From assembly GCA_003167015.1 (NCBI GenBank), contig PMUF01000063.1, positions 1 through 7,228 of the forward strand: a DNA stretch of 7,228 nucleotides. Reading direction: 5' to 3'. The notes under the pieces were generated by a model that was not told the DNA's origin, ran no database searches, and saw only the letters and a list, made by a program, of their open reading frames with translations. The stretch comes from Chitinophagaceae bacterium. GTDB lineage: Bacteria; Bacteroidota; Bacteroidia; Chitinophagales; Chitinophagaceae. The position numbers and the translations under genes are program-made. Position 1 is the first letter of the stretch. Every line of letters begins with the position of its first letter. This document shows positions 1-6,803 of the stretch, in pieces.

Positions 1-157
1 GCCCGACCACAACGCTGACGCTTCTGGGATCGACCGGTCCCTCGACCGGTCTCTTCTCGAACGTCCTCTTCCACCCACCCCGGTCCCCCTTCCCATTTAT
101 CTCGCTAAATCCCCGCTAATCATTATTTTAGCACCCGCAAGTCCCATCCGTTCATAT
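1..157. other. Window-edge region with no identifiable gene
   Basis: No protein family is recognisable here. The plus-strand frame of the downstream peptidase happens to stay open from position 2, but its translation here is proline/leucine-rich and has no ATG before 182. On the minus strand an ATG at 96-94 opens a frame that runs off the left edge and would give a Gly/Arg/Ser-rich low-complexity peptide. It could be the start of a divergent gene, but 32 codons are too few to judge. The sequence is C-rich up to about 90 and becomes AT-rich from about 95 to 160, which fits a regulatory region in front of the gene at 182. Confidence 0.4.
30..53. repeat. Two-copy 12-bp tandem repeat
   Basis: TCGACCGGTCCC (30-41) is followed directly by TCGACCGGTCTC (42-53), with 11 of 12 bases identical. 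Each unit contains the palindrome ACCGGT. The function is unknown: it could be an operator-like double site, a short slippage repeat, or part of a coding region that lies off the window. Confidence 0.55.
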
Positions 158-160
158 TTG
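126..160 (+). promoter_or_regulatory. Candidate Bacteroidota-type promoter for the M13 peptidase gene
   Basis: CATATTTG at 153-160 differs by one base from the Bacteroidota -7 consensus TAnnTTTG. A T-rich stretch, TTTTA at 126-130, lies 22 nt upstream, close to where a -33 TTTG-like element is expected. Transcription would start a few bases after 160, leaving a very short leader before the ATG at 182. No Shine-Dalgarno sequence is visible before that ATG, as is usual in this phylum. The match is weak, and no other site nearby looks better. Confidence 0.33.
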
Positions 161-181
161 CATCACCAATGCTATAGCAAC

Positions 182-2209
182 ATGAAAAAAAGCTGCATCC
201 TCGCTCTCGCCATCCTCTCCCTGGCTGCCTGCCACCAGGAAGAAAAACAGGCTACTCCCGATTTTCTGGCCGCCAATCTCGACACGACCGTCAGCCCGGC
301 CACCGACTTCTTTCAATACGCCAACGGCGGGTGGATCAAAAGTACCTCCATCCCCGCCGCCGAACGAGGCTGGGGCATCGGCAACCTGGTACAGGAAGAC
401 ATCTACCAACGATTGCAGACTATTAGCCAAAAGGCCGCAGCCGAAAACGCCCCCGCCGGCAGCGTCAGCCAAAAGATCGGCGACCTCTGGACCAGCGGCA
501 TGGATTCTACCAACATCAACCGCCAGGGCCTTCAACCCCTTCAGCCGGAACTGGATTTTATCCGCGCCATCCATGATATCCCTGGCCTGCTGCAGGCAGC
601 CGACCGGCTCCAGTCAGCGGGAGTAGGCTGCCTCTTCGATGATGGGGCCGGACAGGACGATAAGAACAGCAACGAAATGCTTTTTCAACTCTGGCAAGGC
701 GGCCTTGGCCTTCCCAATCGCGATTATTACTTCAAAACCGACGAAAAATCCATCAAGGTCAGACAGGCCTACCAGCAATACCTGCTCCTCACCTTCCGCC
801 AGCTCGGCGCGGACAGCACCGCCGCCAGCCGGCAAGCAGCCGACGTCTTTGCCCTGGAAACCAAACTGGCCGGCGCCTCCCGCAAACTGGCCGACCTGCG
901 CGATCCCAACAAGAACTACAACAAACTGAGCCGCACCGCCCTGCAAAGTTTAACCCCGCACATCTCCTGGGAAGACTGGTTCCACAACGCCGGCATCAGC
1001 CATATCGACTCCGTGATCGTCGGCCAACCTGAATTCTACCGGGCCCTCGACGCAGCCCTCGCCGGCTCACCCCTCAAGACCTGGAAAGACTATTTACAGG
1101 CACACCTCATCATGTCAGGCGCACCTTACCTCGATAGCGTCACCTTCAACAATAACTTCAATTTCCACAAGACCCTCACCGGCGCCACCGCGCCCCGCGC
1201 ACGCTGGAAAAGAGTCCTCGATGCGGAAGAACGCGCCATGGGTGAAGCCCTCGGCCAACTGTTCGTCAAGGAATACTTCCCCGCCACCGCCAAACAACGC
1301 TATAGCAACATGGTGGAAAATATGCGCACAGCTTACAAGCAGCGTATTCAGAAACTGACCTGGATGACCGACAGTACCAAAGCCAAAGCCATCGCCAAAC
1401 TGGCCCGCATCACCCCAAAAGTGGGCTACCCCGATCATTGGAAAGACTTCAGCGCCCTCGTCATCGACCGCGGCCCCTGGGTCCTCAATATGCAACGTGC
1501 TTCCGCCTGGTGGCGCCATTATAATCTGGATAAACTGGGCAAGCCCGTCGACCGCACCGAATGGGGCATGTCGCCACAGACCTATAATGCCTACTATAAC
1601 CCCAGCAATAATGAGATCGTATTGCCGGCCGGGCAGTTTGCCGTACCGGGCAAAAGAGATGAAGAACTCGATGACGCCTTCGTCTATGGCTATGCGGCAG
1701 CTTCCACTATCGGTCATGAGATGACCCATGGCTTCGATGACGAAGGACGGCAGTATGACGCTGATGGCAACCTTCATGAATGGTGGCAGCCCGCTGACAG
1801 CGCTCAATTCGTGCAGCGCGCTTCTTTTATTATCCGCCAGTTTAATGAATTCAATCCCGTAGATACCCTCCATGTCAACGGTGATGCCACCCAGGGAGAA
1901 AATATTGCCGACCTCGGCGGCCTCGTCATCGGCCTCGATGCCTTTAAAAAGACCGAGGCTTATGCCAAAGGTGAAAAGATCGGCGGCCTCACCCCCCTCC
2001 AACGCTATTTCCTCGGCTACGCCTATGGCTGGCTCTACCAGGAAAGAAAGGAGGCGCTGGCCAGCCAGCTGATGACCGACGTCCATGCACCCGCCAAAGA
2101 ACGCGTCAATGGGCCCGTCGTCAATATCCCCGAATTCTATGAGGCCTTCGGCGTCAAACCCGGCGACAAAATGTACCGGCCCGACAGTCTAAGGGTAAAA
2201 ATTTGGTGA
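182..2209 (+). CDS. M13 family zinc metallopeptidase (neprilysin/PepO-like), lipoprotein
   Basis: This is a predicted extracytoplasmic zinc endopeptidase that cleaves peptides. Numbering from ATG 182 (675 residues), a short charged start and hydrophobic helix end in the lipobox L14-A-A-C17, so the protein should be lipidated at Cys17. H-Q-E-E-K follows, and the acidic pair might act as a surface-export signal (inference). The M13 hallmarks are all present: substrate-binding NAYY at 469-472, zinc site HEMTH at 512-516, third ligand in ENIAD (E573, with D577), then DVHAP with H635 and R641, matching the transition-state His and substrate-carboxylate Arg of neprilysin. The protein ends in the motif YRPDSLRVKIW. 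The length is normal for M13 and the active site looks intact. I chose ATG 182 because the alternative TTG at 158 would put eight extra residues before the signal peptide. The ABC genes follow after 58 nt on the same strand, so co-transcription is plausible. The family call is firm; the substrate is unknown. Confidence 0.95.
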   Translation: MKKSCILALAILSLAACHQEEKQATPDFLAANLDTTVSPATDFFQYANGGWIKSTSIPAAERGWGIGNLVQEDIYQRLQTISQKAAAENAPAGSVSQKIGDLWTSGMDSTNINRQGLQPLQPELDFIRAIHDIPGLLQAADRLQSAGVGCLFDDGAGQDDKNSNEMLFQLWQGGLGLPNRDYYFKTDEKSIKVRQAYQQYLLLTFRQLGADSTAASRQAADVFALETKLAGASRKLADLRDPNKNYNKLSRTALQSLTPHISWEDWFHNAGISHIDSVIVGQPEFYRALDAALAGSPLKTWKDYLQAHLIMSGAPYLDSVTFNNNFNFHKTLTGATAPRARWKRVLDAEERAMGEALGQLFVKEYFPATAKQRYSNMVENMRTAYKQRIQKLTWMTDSTKAKAIAKLARITPKVGYPDHWKDFSALVIDRGPWVLNMQRASAWWRHYNLDKLGKPVDRTEWGMSPQTYNAYYNPSNNEIVLPAGQFAVPGKRDEELDDAFVYGYAAASTIGHEMTHGFDDEGRQYDADGNLHEWWQPADSAQFVQRASFIIRQFNEFNPVDTLHVNGDATQGENIADLGGLVIGLDAFKKTEAYAKGEKIGGLTPLQRYFLGYAYGWLYQERKEALASQLMTDVHAPAKERVNGPVVNIPEFYEAFGVKPGDKMYRPDSLRVKIW

Positions 2210-2237
2210 GCGGTAATCACGCTTCCCCAATTACGCT
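2209..2237 (+). other. Weak imperfect hairpin in the gap between the M13 and ABC genes
   Basis: AGCGGTAAT (2209-2217) can pair with ATTACGCT (2230-2237) with one bulged G and a 12-nt loop. No T-run follows, so this is not a convincing intrinsic terminator. A competing pairing is GGTAAT (2212-2217) with ATTACC (2242-2247). It could stabilise a 3' end or mildly attenuate read-through into the ABC genes, or it may be chance. Confidence 0.25.
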
Positions 2238-2267
2238 GTATATTACCAACTCCTTAAAACCCCATCC

Positions 2268-3140
2268 ATGGAATTGAAGATTGATAATATCAGCAAGACC
2301 TACCCCAACGGTGTCAAGGCCCTGGTTAACGTTTCCCTGACCATCCCCACCGGGATGTACGGCCTCTTGGGCCCTAACGGCGCAGGTAAAAGCACGCTGA
2401 TGCGGACCATCGCCACCCTCCAGGAGCCAAACAGCGGCTCCATCACCCTCGGCGAACTCGACGTCCTGAAGGATAAGGACAAGGTCCGCCAAATGCTGGG
2501 CTACCTCCCCCAGGAGTTTGGCGTCTATCCAAAAACGTCAGCTGTCGATCTGCTCAACTACCTCGCCCTGCTGAAGGGCATCCACGATCCCGCCAACAGG
2601 AAGGACATCGTATCGGCCATCCTGCAAAAGGTCAACCTGTATGAGTGGCGGAACAAAGCCGTCAGCAGTTTCTCCGGCGGGATGCGCCAACGCTTCGGCA
2701 TCGCTCAATGCCTTCTCGGCGATCCCCGGCTCATCATAGTCGATGAACCGACCGCCGGCCTGGACCCCGGCGAACGCAACAGGTTTTACAACCTCCTGTC
2801 CGAAATTGGCGAGGCCGTCATTGTCATCCTCTCCACCCATATCGTCCAGGACGTCCGCGAACTCTGCGCCAATATGGCCATCATCAACAACGGCCGCGTC
2901 CTGTTCGCCGGAACCCCCGATGACGGCCTGGACCTCATCCGCAACAAAGTCTGGGCCCGGCAGGTCGACAAAGCCGACCTCGAATCCTACAAACAGCGGT
3001 ATAAAGTACTGAGCAATAAACTGATCGGCGGCCGGCCCCTGATCCACATTTATTCGGACGAAGCGCCCGATGCCAGCTTCCGCGCCGCGGAAAATACCCT
3101 CGAAGACGTATTCTTCGCTAAAATAAATGAGATCCTATGA
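2268..3140 (+). CDS. ABC transporter ATP-binding protein (ABC-2 exporter type)
   Basis: This is the cytoplasmic ATPase subunit that should power the membrane protein encoded directly downstream. All nucleotide-binding motifs are present in its 290 residues: an aromatic A-loop Tyr12, Walker A GPNGAGKST at 35-43, Q-loop Gln82, signature FSGGM at 135-139 (a mild variant of LSGGQ), Walker B ending D159-E160 followed by PTAGLDP, and switch His191 in STHIVQD. The C-terminal extension ends with TLEDVFF (277-283), an ending typical of ATPases of ABC-2-type exporters. The start at ATG 2268 leaves a normal-length N-terminal strand before Walker A; no Shine-Dalgarno sequence is seen. The stop overlaps the next start as ATGA (3137-3140), which implies translational coupling. 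No substrate-binding protein gene is nearby, which favours export over import (inference). The substrate is unknown. Confidence 0.95.
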   Translation: MELKIDNISKTYPNGVKALVNVSLTIPTGMYGLLGPNGAGKSTLMRTIATLQEPNSGSITLGELDVLKDKDKVRQMLGYLPQEFGVYPKTSAVDLLNYLALLKGIHDPANRKDIVSAILQKVNLYEWRNKAVSSFSGGMRQRFGIAQCLLGDPRLIIVDEPTAGLDPGERNRFYNLLSEIGEAVIVILSTHIVQDVRELCANMAIINNGRVLFAGTPDDGLDLIRNKVWARQVDKADLESYKQRYKVLSNKLIGGRPLIHIYSDEAPDASFRAAENTLEDVFFAKINEIL

Positions 3141-6100
3141 GAAAATTTATCCTCTTCGAGATCAGGTACTGGCTCAGAAGGCCGATGCCCTATATCTTTT
3201 TCCTGGTCTTCGCCCTGTTCGCTTTCGGCTTCCTCGACTTCGACTTCATCCAGATCGGCGCCGGCAGAGGCATTACTCACGCCAACGCCCCCCTCGTGGT
3301 GCAAATATTATATGGCGCCATGTCCGTGCTCGGACTCGTCGCCATCACCTCCTTTTTCAACGCCACGGCTACCCGCGATTATACTTCTGGCATGGACCAG
3401 ATCGTATTCGCTTCACCCATTAAAAAAATCCATTTCTTCTTCGGCAAATTCTTCGGCGCCTGGCTGGTCGCAATCCTCCCCTATACCGGCATCGCCCTCG
3501 CCGCCCTGATCAGCCCTTATATGCCCTGGGTAGACCCCACACACTACGGCCCCTTCTCCTGGCAGGCCAATCTCAACGGATTTTTATTATTCTCCGCCTT
3601 CAACACCCTTTTCGGCGGCGCCGCCATCTATGCCTTCGCCATCTATTTCCGCAACCCGGTATTGTCTTATATCGCGGCCTTTGGTATCATGGTCCTCAAC
3701 GTCATGGCCGCTGTTATGACCAAAGATATTGAGAACCAGCATTGGGTCCTGCTCCTCGACCCGCTCGGACAACATGCTTTCAATGTCTTCACCAAATACT
3801 GGTCGCCCGCCCAGCGCAATACAGGCTATGTAAGCTTGTCATCGGGTCCTTTTCTACTCAACCGGCTCCTGTGGGGCAGCATCGGCATGGCTATCCTGTT
3901 CTGGGTATACTGGGCATTCGATTTCACTCAGGCACGTAGCAGACCCGCGAAAAAGAAAGGTATGGAACCGGCCACAACGTTACCCTCTGCCATGACGCCA
4001 CCCACCCCTATCACGACAACACCCGCCGTTATCCGCGTCCGCCGCCCTGTATCCGCCTGGTTCCATCAGTTCGCCTTCGAGCTGAAAAGCATTACCCGTA
4101 ACAACGCCTTCATCATCCTGACCTCCATCGGGCTGTTCAATCTCATCGTCGACCTCAGTCTCTCTACCGGTAACTTCGGCCAAAAGAACCTGCCGGTCAC
4201 CTACTCTGTCGTAGAACTCATCAGCGCCAACCTCTGGATCTTCATCATGGCCTTCATTATATTTTACAGCGGCTATGTCGTATTCAGGGAGAAAGAGGTC
4301 AAACTGGACGAGATCGTAGACGCATCGCCCGTCAGCAATGGCTATATCGTGACCACCAAACTGGCCGCCGTGCTTACCTCAGTGGCCATCATCCAGATGG
4401 TGGCCCTGATCTTCGGCATCCTCTTTCAACTGTTCCACAGTTTCACCCGTTTCGAAGTCTGGGTGTATATCCGGCTATTCGCCCTCGACCTCCTCGGCTT
4501 CGCCTTCATGCTGGTGGCAGCCTACCTGATCCAATTACTCGTTAATAATAAATATATCGGCTATTTCGTGATCGTGGCCTTCCTCATTGCCAACACCTTC
4601 CTCTGGCAGGCCTTCCGGGTGGAATTCAATATGGTGCGGTTCGGCAAACTCCCCGGCATCATCTATTCCGACATGAACGGCTTTGGCCCCTTTGTGCCCG
4701 GACTCATCGGCTTTGGCTTGTACTGGTCGCTGTTTTGCGCACTGCTCGTATTGGCCATCATCGGAATGAACCTGCGAGGGAAAGAGAACGGTCTCCGGCC
4801 AAAAGCCACCCGACTGGCCCTCTACCTGAAAAGCCGCGTCACCCTCCCAACCGTTCTGCTTGTCCTGTTCCTGACCTGCGGCGGCTGGCTATACTACAAC
4901 ACTAAAGTGCTCAATATTTACGGTTCGTCGAAGAAGTGGGAGAGACTGCAGGCAGATTACGAAAAGAAATACAAGAAAGACGAAGCTCTTCCGTTACCCT
5001 TCACCACCGCATTGAAATATACGATCGACCTGTTCCCGGCTAAAAGGAGCCTGCACGTACATGTCGAATGGTGGGTAAAGAATGTTCACGAGACGCCCAT
5101 TACCATCATCCCCTTCAATATGCCGAACAAGGCTTCCAATGATACCCTGACGATCCCCGGCGCAGCCCTGACGGCGACAGACCCGTACCTCCTGTACAGG
5201 ACCTATACGCTGCAAAAGCCCCTGCAGCCGGGCGATAGCATCCGGCTCACTTATACGGCAGACTTTATCAACAGAGGAATCGAGAATGAAGTCTCCTTCA
5301 CCCAGATCACCGCCAACGGCAGCTTTTTCCACGATAACGACATCTTGCCGGTTATCGGTTACTCCAACCAGAGAGAGCTGACCAACGCCCTCGACAGACG
5401 CAAATATAAGCTGCCCCAACGCCAACGCCTCGCCAGGCTCAGCCGGATATGCACCGATACCTGTAATACGTCTTATATCAACAACAGCGCGACCTGGGTA
5501 GATATTACCACCACCATTTCCACCAGCGACAACCAGATCGCCATCGCACCGGGTTCCCTCGTCAGTCAATGGCACGAAAAGGACCGCAACTATTATACTT
5601 ACCAACTGCACCATAAGGCCCTTAATTTCTTCAGTTTTATCGCCGCCAACTACCTGGTCAAAAGAGACAGCATCGATCGCGTCGCCATAGAGATCTATTA
5701 TGATAAACACCATCCTTACAATGTGGATAGAATGATCTCCGCCGTCAAAAAGTCCCTGCACTACTACACGACCAATTTCGGCCCCTATTACCAGCAGGAA
5801 TGCCGCATCATCGAATTCCCCCGCTATGCAGGCTTCGCACAGTCTTTCCCCGGCACCATGCCCTACAGCGAATCCATCGGCTTCATCAGTGACCTGCGCG
5901 ACACCTCTACCCTTGATTATGTCACGTATGTCGTCAGTCACGAAATGGGCCACCAGTGGTGGGCACACCAGGTCATAGGCCCCGCCATGCAGGGCAGCGA
6001 ATCCTTCAGCGAAGGACTGGCACAATACAGCGCGCTCATGGTGATGAAAAAGGAATACGGGCCGGAAAAGATGAGCCGGTTCCTGAAGTATGAGCTCGAC

Positions 6101-6718
6101 AACTATCTCCGCGGCCGGGCCCAGGAAAAGGAATACGAAAACCCGCTCATGCGCACGGAGGGCCAAAGCTACATCCACTATAGCAAGGCAAGTCTTGTCT
6201 ATTATTATTTACAGGAAATGATCGGCGAACAACGGCTCGATACCATCCTGAAGAAGATCGTCACCCAATACGCATACACCAATCCACCCTTCCCTACCGC
6301 CTTCAATATCGTAGACCAACTGAAAGCCGGCACCCCCGACTCCCTGTCTTACCTCATATCCGACATGTTCGAAAATATTACCCTCTTCAACAATAGCGTC
6401 GATAGCGCCACAGTCACCAAGATCGCCGACCACCGCTTCCAGGTGAAAATGAAATTGCTGTGCGAGAAGATCCGTTGCGACAGCCTCGGGAATGAACACA
6501 AAGTACCCATCAACGACTACATCGACGTGGGGATTTTCGAAAGGAACCGCCAGGACGGCTCATTGCTGGGAAATAGCCTCCTGACCAGAAGGATCAGGAT
6601 CCATGGCGATACAACACTCACCTTCATAGTACCCAAATGGCCCTACCAGGTAGGCGTCGACCCCTATCACTATTTGATTGACAAAGTCACAGAAGACAAC
6701 CTGAAGATAGTGCTCTGA
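3137..6718 (+). CDS. ABC transporter permease fused to M1-type zinc metallopeptidase domain
   Basis: This 1193-residue fusion is the partner of the upstream ATPase. Residues 1-265 form a permease half with about six helices (near 18-36, 53-73, 107-128, 148-168, 176-194, 240-262). A basic, Pro/Thr-rich linker (266-308) leads to a second half of about six helices (309-550). The halves are duplicated: F7-E-I-R matches F314-E-L-K, and D87-QIVFASP matches D391-EIVDASP. A further helix (about 570-587), preceded by basic residues, should carry the chain out, placing 590-1193 in the periplasm. That part has an M1-like beta domain, then HEMGH at 935-939 with the third zinc ligand probably E959 in FSEGLAQY, and Y1015 in YSKAS matching the catalytic Tyr of M1. 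The exopeptidase GxMEN motif is altered: G906-T-M-P-Y-S-E912. HExxH to Glu spacing is 19 residues, one more than in classical M1 enzymes. The start is fixed by the ATGA overlap. Peptidase activity is likely but unproven; whether it trims exported or imported peptides cannot be told. Confidence 0.92.
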   Translation: MRKFILFEIRYWLRRPMPYIFFLVFALFAFGFLDFDFIQIGAGRGITHANAPLVVQILYGAMSVLGLVAITSFFNATATRDYTSGMDQIVFASPIKKIHFFFGKFFGAWLVAILPYTGIALAALISPYMPWVDPTHYGPFSWQANLNGFLLFSAFNTLFGGAAIYAFAIYFRNPVLSYIAAFGIMVLNVMAAVMTKDIENQHWVLLLDPLGQHAFNVFTKYWSPAQRNTGYVSLSSGPFLLNRLLWGSIGMAILFWVYWAFDFTQARSRPAKKKGMEPATTLPSAMTPPTPITTTPAVIRVRRPVSAWFHQFAFELKSITRNNAFIILTSIGLFNLIVDLSLSTGNFGQKNLPVTYSVVELISANLWIFIMAFIIFYSGYVVFREKEVKLDEIVDASPVSNGYIVTTKLAAVLTSVAIIQMVALIFGILFQLFHSFTRFEVWVYIRLFALDLLGFAFMLVAAYLIQLLVNNKYIGYFVIVAFLIANTFLWQAFRVEFNMVRFGKLPGIIYSDMNGFGPFVPGLIGFGLYWSLFCALLVLAIIGMNLRGKENGLRPKATRLALYLKSRVTLPTVLLVLFLTCGGWLYYNTKVLNIYGSSKKWERLQADYEKKYKKDEALPLPFTTALKYTIDLFPAKRSLHVHVEWWVKNVHETPITIIPFNMPNKASNDTLTIPGAALTATDPYLLYRTYTLQKPLQPGDSIRLTYTADFINRGIENEVSFTQITANGSFFHDNDILPVIGYSNQRELTNALDRRKYKLPQRQRLARLSRICTDTCNTSYINNSATWVDITTTISTSDNQIAIAPGSLVSQWHEKDRNYYTYQLHHKALNFFSFIAANYLVKRDSIDRVAIEIYYDKHHPYNVDRMISAVKKSLHYYTTNFGPYYQQECRIIEFPRYAGFAQSFPGTMPYSESIGFISDLRDTSTLDYVTYVVSHEMGHQWWAHQVIGPAMQGSESFSEGLAQYSALMVMKKEYGPEKMSRFLKYELDNYLRGRAQEKEYENPLMRTEGQSYIHYSKASLVYYYLQEMIGEQRLDTILKKIVTQYAYTNPPFPTAFNIVDQLKAGTPDSLSYLISDMFENITLFNNSVDSATVTKIADHRFQVKMKLLCEKIRCDSLGNEHKVPINDYIDVGIFERNRQDGSLLGNSLLTRRIRIHGDTTLTFIVPKWPYQVGVDPYHYLIDKVTEDNLKIVL

Positions 6719-6765
6719 CCCGGGCACCCCTTCGGTCCCCGCGTCCCGGCTGCTGCCGCGCTCAA

Positions 6766-6784
6766 AGTTCGCAAAATGCGAACT
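6766..6784. terminator. Perfect 8-bp inverted repeat between convergent genes, possible bidirectional terminator
   Basis: AGTTCGCA (6766-6773) pairs perfectly with TGCGAACT (6777-6784) across a 3-nt AAA loop. It lies between the stop at 6716-6718 of the fusion gene and the stop at 6804-6806 of the convergent symporter gene, where a shared terminator is expected. No T-run follows on the plus strand (CCCCCC follows), and only a short TTTG tail follows on the minus strand, so it is not a textbook intrinsic terminator. A second small stem, CGGC-tgct-GCCG, lies at 6747-6758. It could instead be a unit of a dispersed intergenic palindrome. Confidence 0.5.
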
Positions 6785-6803
6785 CCCCCCGGTCGCCGCC
6801 CCA

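Noticed and set aside
158..181. TTG at 158 as the start of the M13 peptidase
   Set aside because: It would add MHHQCYSN in front of an otherwise standard lipoprotein signal peptide and would overlap the proposed -7 promoter element. ATG 182 gives a normal signal.
1299..1312. 14-bp exact copy of GCTATAGCAACATG, also found at 171-184 over the start codon of the M13 gene
   Set aside because: The second copy is ordinary coding sequence (Tyr-Ser-Asn-Met) in the same gene. A 14-bp match in a window of this size is only mildly unlikely by chance, and nothing else supports a function.
1115..2086. Long open frame (323 codons) on the minus strand opposite the M13 peptidase gene
   Set aside because: It lies wholly inside a gene with an intact family-wide active site. 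Its translation shows no recognisable domain and is explained by the C-ending codon preference of the plus-strand gene, which suppresses stops on the reverse strand.
2202..2246. Possible promoter for the ABC genes (TTTG at 2202-2205 with TATATTAC at 2239-2246)
   Set aside because: The spacing is 33 nt, far longer than the roughly 19-22 nt expected, and the -7 match is poor at its TTTG end.
4994..6178. Long open frame (394 codons) on the minus strand opposite the M1 peptidase domain
   Set aside because: Same cause: codon bias in the real gene keeps the antisense frame open. The translation is Gly/Val/Ala-rich with no recognisable motifs, while the plus strand carries HEMGH and the other M1 landmarks.
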